Below are positions 33,253 to 41,694 of a stretch of DNA of 46,906 nucleotides, piece by piece; the stretch's first letter is position 1; each line of letters starts with the position of its first letter. Location of the stretch: positions 1 through 46,906 of the forward strand of contig VBKG01000342.1 of the NCBI GenBank assembly GCA_005879585.1, in the 5' to 3' direction. The notes under the pieces were generated by a model. The model did no database searches. It saw only the letters and a program-made list of their open reading frames with translations, and had not been told where the DNA came from. Source of the DNA: Deltaproteobacteria bacterium (GTDB taxonomy: Bacteria; Desulfobacterota; Binatia; DP-6). The translations under genes were made by a program, and so were the position numbers.

Positions 33253-34584
33253 ATGATCGCCGACGCCACACGCGTGACCGCGCCAATGGACGGCGCCCTG
33301 ATCGAGAAGCGGCGAACGGGCGCTCGTGTGCTGCGCTTCACTCGGCGCCACCACACCGGGCAGGAGGCGCCGCCCGAACGCGGCGCCAAGATCCTGCTCT
33401 ACTCGCACGACGCGGTCGGCCTCGGCAGCATGTGGCGCACGCGCCTCGTGTCCGAGGCACTCAAGCGCGCCCTTCCCAGCGCCGCGGTCGTCGTCGTGAC
33501 CGGGTCGCCGGCGGCGCAGGTGCTGCCGTTCCCCGCCGGGGTCGAGCACGTCGCGCTGCCATGGCTCGGCCACGAGACGGGCGACGAGGAGCAGCCGCCC
33601 GAGGACGCCGCATGGTATCCCGACGTCCGCCGGATGCGGCGGGCGATCCTGCGCGCGACCGCGTCGAGCTTCGATCCCAATCTGATCATCGTCGATCAGC
33701 GTCCGGCCGGGGCCGAGAGCGAACTGCTGGGGACGCTCGCGGCCCTCCGGAAACGGCGGCGCCGACCGCGCGTCGTGCTCGGACTCAAGGACATCCCTGC
33801 CAGTCCGACACGCGCGCGGCGGTCGCCGCTGCTCTTCCACACGATCGACCGCTACTACGACGAGGTGTGGGTCTACGGCGTGCGCGACGTGTTCGACACC
33901 GTCCAGGAGCATACGTTCCCGGACGCCGTCGCCGAGAAGACGGTTTTCTGCGGCTACCTCGACGCCCTGCCCGCCGGCGGCGATGCGCTGGCGGAGCCGG
34001 TTCATGCGCCACGCGCGCTTCCGGCCGACCGCGTCGGCCCGCACGTCCTCGTCCTCCCGGGCTGCGGCGTCGACGGCAGCCGCGTGATCGAGCACTACCT
34101 GCAGGGACTCCTCCAGCTGCCGCGCCGCTGCGCGCTCCGCACCACCGTCGTCCTCGGCGGCGTCATGCCGGCCGACAAGCGGACGGCGCTGCTCGAGCGC
34201 TTCGGCATGCTGCCGGACGTAACCTTCCTCGACGCCGCGCCCGCGATCGAGCGGCGCTACGCGCAGGCCGACCTCGTGGTGTCGACCGCGGGATACGACC
34301 GCGTGTGCGAGCTCCTGTCCTTTGGCCAGCGTGCGGTGCTCGTCCCGCGCACCGACACGCGCGGCGACGAGCTGACCCGGGCGCGCCGGTTCGGCGAGCT
34401 CGGGTACTTCGACGTCATTGGTCCCGACGAGCTCGAGTCCGGCCGCCTGATCGCCGCGGTGATGGGCGCGCTCGGCCGGCATGCGGCGGTCGCACCGCCG
34501 GTCGACATGGGCGGTCTCTTCCGCGTCGTCGAGCGCGCGCGTCTGCTCTCCGGTACGCCGATCCCGTCCGCGACCGCTTCATAG
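33253..34584 (+). CDS. GT-B fold glycosyltransferase (COG4671-like)
   Basis: 443 residues from ATG 33253. ATG 33286 is an alternative that would leave a 36-nt leader. The N-terminal Rossmann half begins ILLYSHDAVGLGSMWRTRLV, the signature of predicted MurG-like transferases of COG4671, and includes LIIVDQRPAGAESELLG. The C-terminal half has the nucleotide-sugar site VVSTAGYDRVCELLSFGQRA and VPRTDTRGDELTRARRF. It probably glycosylates a surface lipid or polysaccharide. Donor and acceptor are unknown. It carries its own sigma-54-like promoter. Confidence 0.85.
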   Translation: MIADATRVTAPMDGALIEKRRTGARVLRFTRRHHTGQEAPPERGAKILLYSHDAVGLGSMWRTRLVSEALKRALPSAAVVVVTGSPAAQVLPFPAGVEHVALPWLGHETGDEEQPPEDAAWYPDVRRMRRAILRATASSFDPNLIIVDQRPAGAESELLGTLAALRKRRRRPRVVLGLKDIPASPTRARRSPLLFHTIDRYYDEVWVYGVRDVFDTVQEHTFPDAVAEKTVFCGYLDALPAGGDALAEPVHAPRALPADRVGPHVLVLPGCGVDGSRVIEHYLQGLLQLPRRCALRTTVVLGGVMPADKRTALLERFGMLPDVTFLDAAPAIERRYAQADLVVSTAGYDRVCELLSFGQRAVLVPRTDTRGDELTRARRFGELGYFDVIGPDELESGRLIAAVMGALGRHAAVAPPVDMGGLFRVVERARLLSGTPIPSATAS

Positions 34585-34686
34585 CGCGCTCCGTCGGTAT
34601 CCCACGGCAGGGGCGCATGCTAAGCGCTCCGGTGGCCGAACCCTCTTCCGACAGCTCGTCCGGTCCGGCAAGGAGGTACACACACC

Positions 34687-34899
34687 ATGGTCGAGAAGAC
34701 GATTCATCTGACGGGCACGTCCACCAACTCGATCGAGGACGCCGTCGGACTTGCGGTGACGCGTGCCGCGACGACGATCGACGGCATCCGGCAGGCGGAG
34801 ATCGCGGGCGTGACCGCACTCGTCGAGGACGGCACGGTGACCGCGTGGCGTGTCCAGCTGCGGGTCACGTTCGCCGTTCAGGAGCGCCTTCACGAGTAG
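34687..34899 (+). CDS. Dodecin family flavin-binding protein
   Basis: 70 residues with an excellent ribosome site (AAGGAGGT, 34669-34676). The sequence MVEKTIHLTGTSTNSIEDAV and the TVTAWRVQLRVTF strand with the flavin-stacking Trp are typical of dodecins. These are dodecameric hollow spheres that store or buffer riboflavin/FMN/FAD and protect against flavin-driven oxidation. The MBL-fold gene starts one base after its stop. Confidence 0.95.
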   Translation: MVEKTIHLTGTSTNSIEDAVGLAVTRAATTIDGIRQAEIAGVTALVEDGTVTAWRVQLRVTFAVQERLHE

Positions 34900-34900
34900 C

Positions 34901-35881
34901 ATGCCCGAGGCGGCGAAGGCGCGGGAGATCCTCGACGGGGTCGTGCAGGTGTACCTGCCGCTCCCCATGCGCCCGAGCATCGTGAACGTGTACCTCGTAC
35001 GCGCCGGCGACCGCTGGACGCTCATCGACACGGGCATGAACACCGAGGACAGCGTCGCCGCCTTCCGCGGCGCCCTCGACGAGATCGGCATCGACCCGCA
35101 CGCGATCGGCCGCCTCGTCGCGACGCACCATCACGTCGACCACTTCGGCACGTCGGGGCCGTATCGCGAGCTGGCGCACGCCGAGGTCTACACCCACCCG
35201 CTCGAGGCCCAGGCCGCGGTGGCGATCGGCCAGATCCCGGCGGAGAACACCGCGTACCTCGCCCGCCACGGTGTGCCCGTCGTGCCGCCCGACCGCCGTC
35301 TACCGCCGCCGAGCCGCTTCTTCGGCACCTGGTACGCGCCCGCCGAGCCCGACCACTTGATCGCGGACGAGGACGAGCTGCCGCTGGGCGACGGGCGCTC
35401 GCTCCAGGTCGTGTGGACGCCCGGCCACACGCCGGGCCACTGCTGCCTCCTCCTCCGGCCCGATGGCGTGCTGTTCGTCGGCGACCATCTCCTGCCGAAG
35501 ATCACGCCGCACGTCGGTCTCTGGCCGGGCGGTCCCGAGAACCCGCTCGGCGACTTCCTCGGCTCGCACGAGAAGGTGCAGAAGCTCGATGCGAAGCTCG
35601 TCTGTCCGGCGCACGGCGCCGTCTACGAGGACCACCGCCGCCGCGCCCGGCAGCTGATCGACTTCCACCGCGTCCGGAAGCTCGCGATGCTCGAGCTGAT
35701 CCGGCGCCGGCCACTCACCGCGTACGAGGTGGCGCTCGACGCCTTCGCCATCGCCGCCGACAACCGCTTCCAGGTGTTCATGGCGACGGTCGAGACGCTC
35801 GCCCACCTGGAGCTGCTGCGGCGCGAGGGCCGCGCGCTTCGCCACGAGCAGGACGGCGTCGTCCGCTACCAGGGACGCTGA
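34901..35881 (+). CDS. MBL-fold metallo-hydrolase (LACTB2/glyoxalase II-like)
   Basis: 326 residues from ATG 34901. The metal site is complete: ATHHHVDHFG (HxHxDH), His in WTPGHTPGHC, Asp in LFVGDHLLP, and His in VCPAHGAVY. The C-terminal 80 residues form a winged-helix-like tail (AMLELIRRRPLTAYEV) as in LACTB2-like proteins. Likely a hydrolase of thioesters, lactones or phosphodiesters; the substrate is not readable. It forms an operon with dodecin. The peroxiredoxin follows after 42 bp. Confidence 0.92.
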   Translation: MPEAAKAREILDGVVQVYLPLPMRPSIVNVYLVRAGDRWTLIDTGMNTEDSVAAFRGALDEIGIDPHAIGRLVATHHHVDHFGTSGPYRELAHAEVYTHPLEAQAAVAIGQIPAENTAYLARHGVPVVPPDRRLPPPSRFFGTWYAPAEPDHLIADEDELPLGDGRSLQVVWTPGHTPGHCCLLLRPDGVLFVGDHLLPKITPHVGLWPGGPENPLGDFLGSHEKVQKLDAKLVCPAHGAVYEDHRRRARQLIDFHRVRKLAMLELIRRRPLTAYEVALDAFAIAADNRFQVFMATVETLAHLELLRREGRALRHEQDGVVRYQGR

Positions 35882-35923
35882 CCGTCGTTGCGCGCCGCGC
35901 CGGAGTGTGGGCAGAGTGCCCGC

Positions 35924-36367
35924 ATGCTGAAGGCCGGCGATCCCGCCCCCGAGTTCACGGCGACGTCGTGCGACGGCCGCCGGATCAGCCTCGCGGACTT
36001 CCGCGGGAAGAAGGTGCTGCTCTGGTTCTTCCCGAAGGCCGACACCCCCGGCTGAACGGCCGAGGGCATCGGATTCCGTGATCGAATCCGCGATTTCGAA
36101 GCGCTGAACACCGTGATCCTCGGCGCGAGCTTCGACGGGCCCGAGGACAACGCGGCTTTCGCGAAGAAGTTCGGCTTCCCCTTCCCACTCCTCTGCGACA
36201 CCGACAAGAGCCTCGCGATCAAGTACGGCGCCGCCGACGACGCGTCGGCGCGAAGCGCGCGCCGCGTCTCGTGCCTGATCGACGAGGAGGGACGCGTGCT
36301 GAAGCACTATCCGCAGGTCGCGGCGCGCGAGCACGTGGGCGAGGTCCTGCAGGACCTGGCCGGCTGA
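35924..36367 (+). CDS. Selenocysteine-containing peroxiredoxin (Bcp/PrxQ type), in-frame TGA read as Sec44
   Basis: 147 residues if TGA 36053-36055 is decoded as selenocysteine. The frame before it (MLKAGDPAPEFTATSCDGRR..., LLWFFPKADTPG) and after it (TAEGIGFRDRIRDFEAL..., VILGASFDGPEDNAAFAKKF) continues without shift. TGA stands exactly where Bcp/PrxQ proteins have the peroxidatic Cys (FYPKADTPGCT). The second Cys five residues later is absent. C91 (FPLLCDTD) could be the resolving Cys, as in some PrxQ proteins. A hairpin with its loop starting 21 nt after the TGA fits a bacterial SECIS. Reduces H2O2 or organic hydroperoxides in the cytosol. The alternative, a single nonsense mutation, is less likely. 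Confidence 0.85.
36070..36090 (+). promoter_or_regulatory. Bacterial SECIS-like hairpin
   Basis: CGGATTC (36070-36076) pairs perfectly with GAATCCG (36084-36090) around the 7-nt loop CGTGATC, which contains the GU expected for SelB recognition. The loop begins 21 nt after the TGA, inside the range known for bacterial SECIS elements. Confidence 0.65.
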
Positions 36368-36388
36368 CCGTCGCGCCCGGTCGCACGC

Positions 36389-36844
36389 TCAGACCGCACG
36401 GGACTGCGTCGTCGAGACGGCGTGACGCGCGATGGACGTCTCCGCAGCGCCCGCGGCGATGGAAGGCGCCCCGGCGAGAAACCACACCGCGATGACGGTG
36501 TCGAAGATCATGCAGCCGAACGACGACGTCGGCATGAACGGCCAGATCGCGTTGCCGTAGAAGTGGTGCAGGAGATCCCAGCCCGCGTGCATGAGCCAGG
36601 CGAGGCCGATGAACCGATACGAGCGGAGGCCGAGGTAGGCGACGACGGCCGCGGCGGCGGCATACAGCAGCTCCCACAGGCCGAATCCCCCGCTCAGGTA
36701 GGCGCCCCCCGCGCCGGCGACGAGGATCGCGTTGAAGTTGTGTCGGGCCGGCTCCTTCACGCGCGACATGAGCAGCACGAAGACGATCGCTCCGGCGGCC
36801 GGACCCAGGTAGTCGGCCAGGTGAAGCGGCGGCGCGGTGTGCAT
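36389..36844 (-). CDS. DUF6010-like integral membrane protein
   Basis: 151 residues from ATG 36844. About four to five TM helices are visible (AAGAIVFVLLMS, LVAGAGGAYLSGGFGLWELL, AVVAYLGLRSY, FGCMIFDTVIAVWFLAG), with a conserved-looking GLAWLMHAGWDLLHHFYGN segment. It resembles the DUF6010 family, of unknown function. It is divergent from the GlxA-type regulator with 64 bp between starts, suggesting it is that regulator's target. Confidence 0.7.
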   Translation of the reverse strand: MHTAPPLHLADYLGPAAGAIVFVLLMSRVKEPARHNFNAILVAGAGGAYLSGGFGLWELLYAAAAAVVAYLGLRSYRFIGLAWLMHAGWDLLHHFYGNAIWPFMPTSSFGCMIFDTVIAVWFLAGAPSIAAGAAETSIARHAVSTTQSRAV

Positions 36845-36908
36845 CGCGGTTCCGTCCTGTTGCCCAGCATACGAAACGGCGCATACTCGGCGAGTGGCAC
36901 AAAAGACA

Positions 36909-37895
36909 ATGTTCGCAGGATTTGCGCCAAAGGGTGCAAAGCGTGGCGGCACCCGGCACCTGGTCGCGGTCGTGGCCTTCGACGGCGTGGTGCTCGGGGA
37001 TCTGGCCACGCCGTGCGAGGTGTTCGGGCGGGCCCGCGACTCGAAGGGTCGGCCGCCGTACGACGTGCGGGTCTGCAGCGCGGCACGCGAGGTGAAATCG
37101 ACGCACCTGGCGCTGCGGGTTCCCTGGCGGCTCTCGTGCCTGCGTCGCGCCGACACGGTCATCGTCCCGGGCATCGACGATCTCGACCGGCCGTTTCCCG
37201 AGCCCCTGCTGCGCGCGATTCGCCGCGCCGCCGAGCGCGGCGCGCGCGTCGCGTCGATCTGCAGCGGCGCCTTTCTCCTCGCGGCGACGGGTATCCTCGA
37301 CGGCCGGCGCGCGACGACCCACTGGCGGAGCGCGGCGGAGCTCGCGCGCCGCCATCCGGCGATCGACGTCGACCCGGACGTGCTCTACGTCGACAACGGG
37401 AACCTGCTGACGTCGGCGGGCGCCGTGGCGGGCCACGACCTGTGCCTCCACCTCGTGCGTCGTGATCTCGGAGCGGAGGTCGCGGCGCAGGTCGCGCGGA
37501 TGGCGGTGATGCCCCTCGAGCGCGCCGGCGGTCAGGCGCAGTTCATCGTGCACGAGCCGCCGACGAGCGACGGCGCGTCGATCGGTCCGCTGCTCGCATG
37601 GCTCGAGCGGAACCTCGGCCGGGACTTGAGCCTGCCGGTGATCGCCCGGCAGGCGGCGATGAGCACGCGGACGCTGAGTCGCCGGTTTCGTGAGCAAGCG
37701 GGCACGACGCCGGCGCTCTGGGTCACGGGCGCGCGCGTCCGTCGCGCGCAACGGTTGCTCGAGACGACGGACCTGTCGGTCGAGCGTGTCGCCGCGGAGG
37801 CGGGATTCGGGTCATCGGCCGTATTGCGCGAGCGCTTTGGTCGGATAGTCGGCACGAACCCGCAGGCATATCGACGGACCTTCAGGGCGGCGTGA
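36909..37895 (+). CDS. GlxA-type AraC-family transcriptional regulator
   Basis: 328 residues from ATG 36909 (GTG 36894 is an alternative). The N-terminal DJ-1/PfpI-like domain (about 15-180) contains VAFDGVVLGDLATPCEVF and the nucleophile-elbow region ASICSGAFLLAATGIL. The C-terminal AraC-type double HTH (about 215-328) has LSLPVIARQAAMSTRTLSRR and VAAEAGFGSSAVLRERF. DJ-1-like domains in such regulators sense ligands rather than catalyse. An AT-richer stretch with TTTGC...GCAAA (36921-36940) lies at its beginning. Probably controls the divergent membrane protein and/or itself. Confidence 0.92.
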   Translation: MFAGFAPKGAKRGGTRHLVAVVAFDGVVLGDLATPCEVFGRARDSKGRPPYDVRVCSAAREVKSTHLALRVPWRLSCLRRADTVIVPGIDDLDRPFPEPLLRAIRRAAERGARVASICSGAFLLAATGILDGRRATTHWRSAAELARRHPAIDVDPDVLYVDNGNLLTSAGAVAGHDLCLHLVRRDLGAEVAAQVARMAVMPLERAGGQAQFIVHEPPTSDGASIGPLLAWLERNLGRDLSLPVIARQAAMSTRTLSRRFREQAGTTPALWVTGARVRRAQRLLETTDLSVERVAAEAGFGSSAVLRERFGRIVGTNPQAYRRTFRAA

Positions 37896-37910
37896 GGGCG
37901 ACAGTAACGC

Positions 37911-38630
37911 TCAGCCGAGGTGCGTGCGGAAGAACGCCTCGATCCGCCGCCAGCTGTCCGCCTCGGCGTCGGCGTCGAAGCCGACGGCCATCGGCCCCCA
38001 CGCGGCGAGCGTCGCCATGAGGCCCGTGTGGCGGCTCATGTAGCTGTGGCCGGCGTCGGGGTAGAGGCGGACGTCGTGCGGCACGTGGAGCGCGGCGAGC
38101 ATCTCGTCGAGCCGCCGCCCCTGGCCGGCGAACAAGCGGTCGCGACCACCGTAGCCCGCGACGACCGGACAGACACCGTGAAGCTCTTCGGGAGATTTCG
38201 GCACGTCGCCATAGAAGACGCCGGCCGCCTTGAGCGGCGCCTGCAACGAGTACAGCAGCGCGAAGCCGCCGCCGAGGCAGAAGCCGACCACGCCGGTGCG
38301 AGCAGCGTCCACCTCGGGCCGCTGCGCGAGCCACGTGCGCGCCGCCTCGAGGTCCGCGAAGGCCGGCCCCTCGCGGCGGCGGAGCGCGAGGAAGGCGCGC
38401 AGCACGCAGAGCACTTTCGCCGCTCCCGTGTCGAAGAGGTCCGGCGCCAGCGCCACGTAGCCGAGATCGGCGACGCGCGCCGTGATGCGGCGGATGTCGT
38501 CGTTCAGGCCGAAGATCTCGTGGATCACGATGACCGCCGGCCGTCGCGCGCCGTCGGCCGGCCGCGCGAGCGCCGCCCGCATCGGCCGCCCGGTGGACGA
38601 CGGGAAGGAGAGGTCCTCGATCGCCGCCAC
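37911..38630 (-). CDS. Dienelactone hydrolase family protein
   Basis: 239 residues from GTG 38630, two bases after the hyuA stop. An alpha/beta-hydrolase with the dienelactone hydrolase signature: VIVIHEIFGLNDDIRRI, Cys nucleophile in VGFCLGGGFAL, and Asp in GGRDRLF. The His is in YPDAGHSYMSR. DLH enzymes open lactones in aromatic or haloaromatic degradation. In this operon with hydantoinase-type genes the true substrate may be another cyclic ester or amide. It is the last gene of the minus-strand cluster. Confidence 0.92.
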   Translation of the reverse strand: MAAIEDLSFPSSTGRPMRAALARPADGARRPAVIVIHEIFGLNDDIRRITARVADLGYVALAPDLFDTGAAKVLCVLRAFLALRRREGPAFADLEAARTWLAQRPEVDAARTGVVGFCLGGGFALLYSLQAPLKAAGVFYGDVPKSPEELHGVCPVVAGYGGRDRLFAGQGRRLDEMLAALHVPHDVRLYPDAGHSYMSRHTGLMATLAAWGPMAVGFDADAEADSWRRIEAFFRTHLG

Positions 38631-38632
38631 GC

Positions 38633-40675
38633 TCAGGCCCTCCCGACGCTGATCGCGTAGTTGCCGAAACGGTCGACGCGCGCCTGCTGGCCCGGGTAGA
38701 CGACGACGGTCGTGAACGGCTCGTCGACGAGTGCCGGCCCGTCGATCGTCGCGCCGGGGCCGAGCTTCGTGCCATCGTAGACCGGCGTCGGCACGAGACG
38801 GCCGCCGAAGAACGCCTTCCGCGCCCCTGCGCGCGCCTTCGCCGCGGGTCCGCGCTCGGCCCGCGGCAGCGCTGGCTTCTCGTCGGTGGCGACGGCCTTG
38901 ACGCGCAGGGCGCGCAGGATCGGCTCTTCGTCGCGGCACGCGTAGGTGTGGAGCTCCTCGTGCATGCGGTGGAAGCGCGCGACGGTGTCGGCGAGCCCGC
39001 GCGGCGTGAGCGCGCCGTTCCGCGCCACCAGTGGGACTGGCATGTCGAACGTCTGGCCCGGATAGCAGAGCGCGGCCAGCCGCTCGAATCGCGCCGGGCG
39101 GCCGAGGGCGCGGCGCGCGGCAGCCTCCATCTCGGCGAGCAGCGCGTTCGCGCGCACGAGGTCGACGCGGCCGACCGGGGTCACGTACGACCGCATCTCG
39201 TCGACGACGTGGTCGGAGAGCAACAGGCCGAGGGCGGAGAACGCCGGGGCGAGCTTGGGCACGAAGATGCGCCGGATGCCGAGCTCCCTCGCCTGCATGC
39301 CCGCGTGCACCGGCCCGTTGCCGCCGAAGGCGACGAGCACGAGCGGTCGCGGGTCGATGCCGCGCCCCGCCGAGACCTTGCGGACCGCGTTCGCCATGTT
39401 GGCGTTCACGAGACGGAAGATGCCCTCGGCGGCCTCGAGGACCGAGATGCCGAGCGCACCGGCGACGCGGTCGTGCAGCGCCGCATGCGCCCGCTCGACG
39501 TCGAGGCGCATCTGCCCGCCGGAGAAGCGCTCCGAGCTGAGATAGCCGAGCACGAGGTTTGCGTCGGTCACCGTCGGCTCGACCCCACCGCGGCCGTAGC
39601 ACACCGGTCCGGGCACCGCGCCCGCGCTCTCGGGACCGACCTTGAGCGTGCCCGAAACGACGCGCGCGATCGACCCGCCGCCCGCGCCGACCGACTGCAC
39701 GTCGATCATCGGCAGCCCGATCAGGTAGCGATGATGCCAGTTCCACCCCGCCTTCACCTCGGGCGTGCCCGCGCGCACCAGGCAGACGTCGTAGCTCGTG
39801 CCGCCCATGTCGACCGAGATGAAGTCGCGGATGCCCGCCGCGTCCGCCACCGCGGCCGCGCCGTTCACGCCGCCGGCCGGACCCGAGCCCATGACCGCGA
39901 CCGCCTTCTGGGCGACGTAGCCCCCCGGCATGACCCCGCCGTTCGACTGCATGACGAGCAGCTCGCCCGCGAAGCCGGCGGCGCGGAGCCGCCGGTCGAG
40001 CGTGCCGAGGTAGCGCTCGATCCGCGGGCCGACGTAGGCGTTCACGAGCGTCGTGCTCGTGCGCTCGAACTCGGGCGCCGACGGCATCACCTCGTGCGAG
40101 AGCGACACCATGACGCCGGGCAGCTCTTCGGCCGCGATCTCGCGCACGCGTCGCTCGTGCGCGGCGTCGACGAACGAGAAGAGGAAGACGACGGCGAGCG
40201 AATCGACGCCCTGGAGCTTCATGCGACGGAGCGCGCGCCGGACCGCTTCCTCGTCGAGCGGCACGACGACGCGGCCCTCGAAGTCGAGCCGCTCGGGCAC
40301 GCCGTAGCGCCGTCGCCGCGGGCAGATCGGCGGCGGAGCCGGTAGCGCCGGGTCCCAGATGTCCTCCTTGTAGCCGCGGCGGATCTCGATCTCGTCGCGG
40401 TGCCCTTCGCTCGTGACGAGGCCGACGGTCGCCCCCGACATCTCGATCATCGTGTTGTCGGCGGTGGTGGTGCCATGCACGATCAACGCCGTACGGGCGA
40501 GGAGTGTCTCCGCGCTGAGGCCCTCGGCATCCGCGAGCCGGGCGAGCCCGCCGAGGACGCCGTCGGACTGGTCGGCCGGCGTGGTCGGATGCTTGGCGAG
40601 CCGGATGCGGTCGCCGGCGGCGAGCACGAGGTCGGTGAAGGTGCCGCCGACGTCGATGCCGATGCGGTATTTCAT
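38633..40675 (-). CDS. hyuA: Hydantoinase/oxoprolinase family protein, HyuA subunit
   Basis: 680 residues from ATG 40675, normal length for HyuA/N-methylhydantoinase A. The ASKHA-type ATP-binding start is MKYRIGIDVGGTFTDLVLA. HGTTTADNTMIE, VMQSNGGVMPGGY, FISVDMGGTSYDVCLV and VLVAFGGNGPVHA follow. With HyuB it forms an ATP-dependent enzyme that opens cyclic amides (5-oxoproline, N-methylhydantoin) or, in related acetone/acetophenone carboxylases, carboxylates ketones. The DLH gene follows by 2 bp. Its usual partner hyuB is not adjacent but 1 kb upstream, beyond an opposite-strand gene pair. Confidence 0.93.
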   Translation of the reverse strand: MKYRIGIDVGGTFTDLVLAAGDRIRLAKHPTTPADQSDGVLGGLARLADAEGLSAETLLARTALIVHGTTTADNTMIEMSGATVGLVTSEGHRDEIEIRRGYKEDIWDPALPAPPPICPRRRRYGVPERLDFEGRVVVPLDEEAVRRALRRMKLQGVDSLAVVFLFSFVDAAHERRVREIAAEELPGVMVSLSHEVMPSAPEFERTSTTLVNAYVGPRIERYLGTLDRRLRAAGFAGELLVMQSNGGVMPGGYVAQKAVAVMGSGPAGGVNGAAAVADAAGIRDFISVDMGGTSYDVCLVRAGTPEVKAGWNWHHRYLIGLPMIDVQSVGAGGGSIARVVSGTLKVGPESAGAVPGPVCYGRGGVEPTVTDANLVLGYLSSERFSGGQMRLDVERAHAALHDRVAGALGISVLEAAEGIFRLVNANMANAVRKVSAGRGIDPRPLVLVAFGGNGPVHAGMQARELGIRRIFVPKLAPAFSALGLLLSDHVVDEMRSYVTPVGRVDLVRANALLAEMEAAARRALGRPARFERLAALCYPGQTFDMPVPLVARNGALTPRGLADTVARFHRMHEELHTYACRDEEPILRALRVKAVATDEKPALPRAERGPAAKARAGARKAFFGGRLVPTPVYDGTKLGPGATIDGPALVDEPFTTVVVYPGQQARVDRFGNYAISVGRA

Positions 40676-40762
40676 CCGGGCTGGTCGGTACACCGAATGT
40701 AGCGGAAGCGACAAGGCCACGCGCTTGTGCCGCGTCGCGCACGTCGGCATGCTGCGCCCACG

Positions 40763-41038
40763 GTGAAGCGCGGGACCCCGGAGCGGCACGCGATCGACGC
40801 GATCGCGCGCGCAGTCGTGAGCGGGCGTCGCGGCCAGGGGCGGCGGGCGGACGCGCTCGCGGACGCCGTTGCCGCTTGTATGCATAACCGCCTCGAGGCG
40901 GTCGGGGCGCCCGGCGCGCGCCGCACCCGGCGCCGGACGCCCTACCGTTCCCCGCTGCTACGTCTCCTGTTCGACCGCGCCGCCAAGCACCTCGCGGCCT
41001 GGGGAAGCCGTGCGGAGGTCGGCCCTAACCAAGCGTGA
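40763..41038 (+). CDS. Hypothetical protein paired with nucleotidyltransferase
   Basis: 91 residues from GTG 40763. Very basic, with a helical head (PERHAIDAIARAVVSG) and a tail rich in Arg. It overlaps the nucleotidyltransferase gene by 29 bp on the same strand, the arrangement of many two-gene toxin-antitoxin or abortive-infection cassettes. It shows no recognised domain. It might instead be an unused frame in GC-rich DNA. Confidence 0.4.
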   Translation: MKRGTPERHAIDAIARAVVSGRRGQGRRADALADAVAACMHNRLEAVGAPGARRTRRRTPYRSPLLRLLFDRAAKHLAAWGSRAEVGPNQA

Positions 41039-41636
41039 CCTCGAGCGGTTTCTCGCGGCTGTCGGCCGACAGCTCCCCTGCCGCGTGACCCTCATCCTAA
41101 CGGGCGGAGCGCAGGCGATGCTGCTCGGCAGCCGACGCACCACGGCGGACGCCGACTTCGGCCTCGTCGTGTCCGCGCACGATGAACCGCTGTGGCCGGA
41201 GGTCGAGTCCGCCGTGATCACCGCCGCGCGCGACACTGGCGTGACCGTCCAGTACTCGAACGACATCGACCGGTGGTCGTCCGTCACCATCCCACCCACG
41301 CGGCGCCGCAGCCGGCCTCACCGGCGCTTCGGTCGGCTCTCGGTGCACGTACTCGACCCGGCGTGCTGGGCGGTCTACAAGCTCGCGCGATACCTCGACG
41401 CCGATGTCGAGGATCTGCGGTACGTGCTGCGCCGTGCTCACGTCCCGAGCGGCGCACTGGCACGGCTCTGCGGCACGTCGCTACGCGCGAGCCCGCGGTC
41501 GACGCAGTTGTTCCTCTTCCGGCGCCAGGTCGAGCATTTCTTCCGCACGCACGGCCGCGCCGTCTGGGGACGGGGTTTCGATGCGGGCTCGGCGATCGCC
41601 GCGTTCCACCGCGCGGCGCAGATCACTCCCCGATGA
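41010..41636 (+). CDS. Nucleotidyltransferase, DUF6036/AbiEii-like
   Basis: 208 residues from GTG 41010. The nucleotidyltransferase core is ILTGGAQAMLLGSRRTTADA followed by DFGL: GG-x-A, then a D-x-D-type metal site. The C-terminal part, DPACWAVYKLARYLDADVED, is the family's helical segment. Such proteins occur as stand-alone minimal nucleotidyltransferases or as the toxin half of AbiE-like systems. The target is unknown. The gene lies on the strand opposite to the hyu cluster and sits between hyuB and hyuA, suggesting later insertion. Confidence 0.7.
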   Translation: MRRSALTKRDLERFLAAVGRQLPCRVTLILTGGAQAMLLGSRRTTADADFGLVVSAHDEPLWPEVESAVITAARDTGVTVQYSNDIDRWSSVTIPPTRRRSRPHRRFGRLSVHVLDPACWAVYKLARYLDADVEDLRYVLRRAHVPSGALARLCGTSLRASPRSTQLFLFRRQVEHFFRTHGRAVWGRGFDAGSAIAAFHRAAQITPR

Positions 41637-41694
41637 ACGACAGGTACTCGGTATGCGCGCGCATCAGCCGGCCGCGGCACGCGCCGCGAGGACC

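Noticed and set aside
36053-36055. Reading the TGA as an ordinary nonsense mutation or two separate genes
   Set aside because: TGA replaces precisely the peroxidatic Cys codon with no other damage to the frame, and a SECIS-like hairpin is at the right distance. Not fully excluded without the Sec machinery genes.
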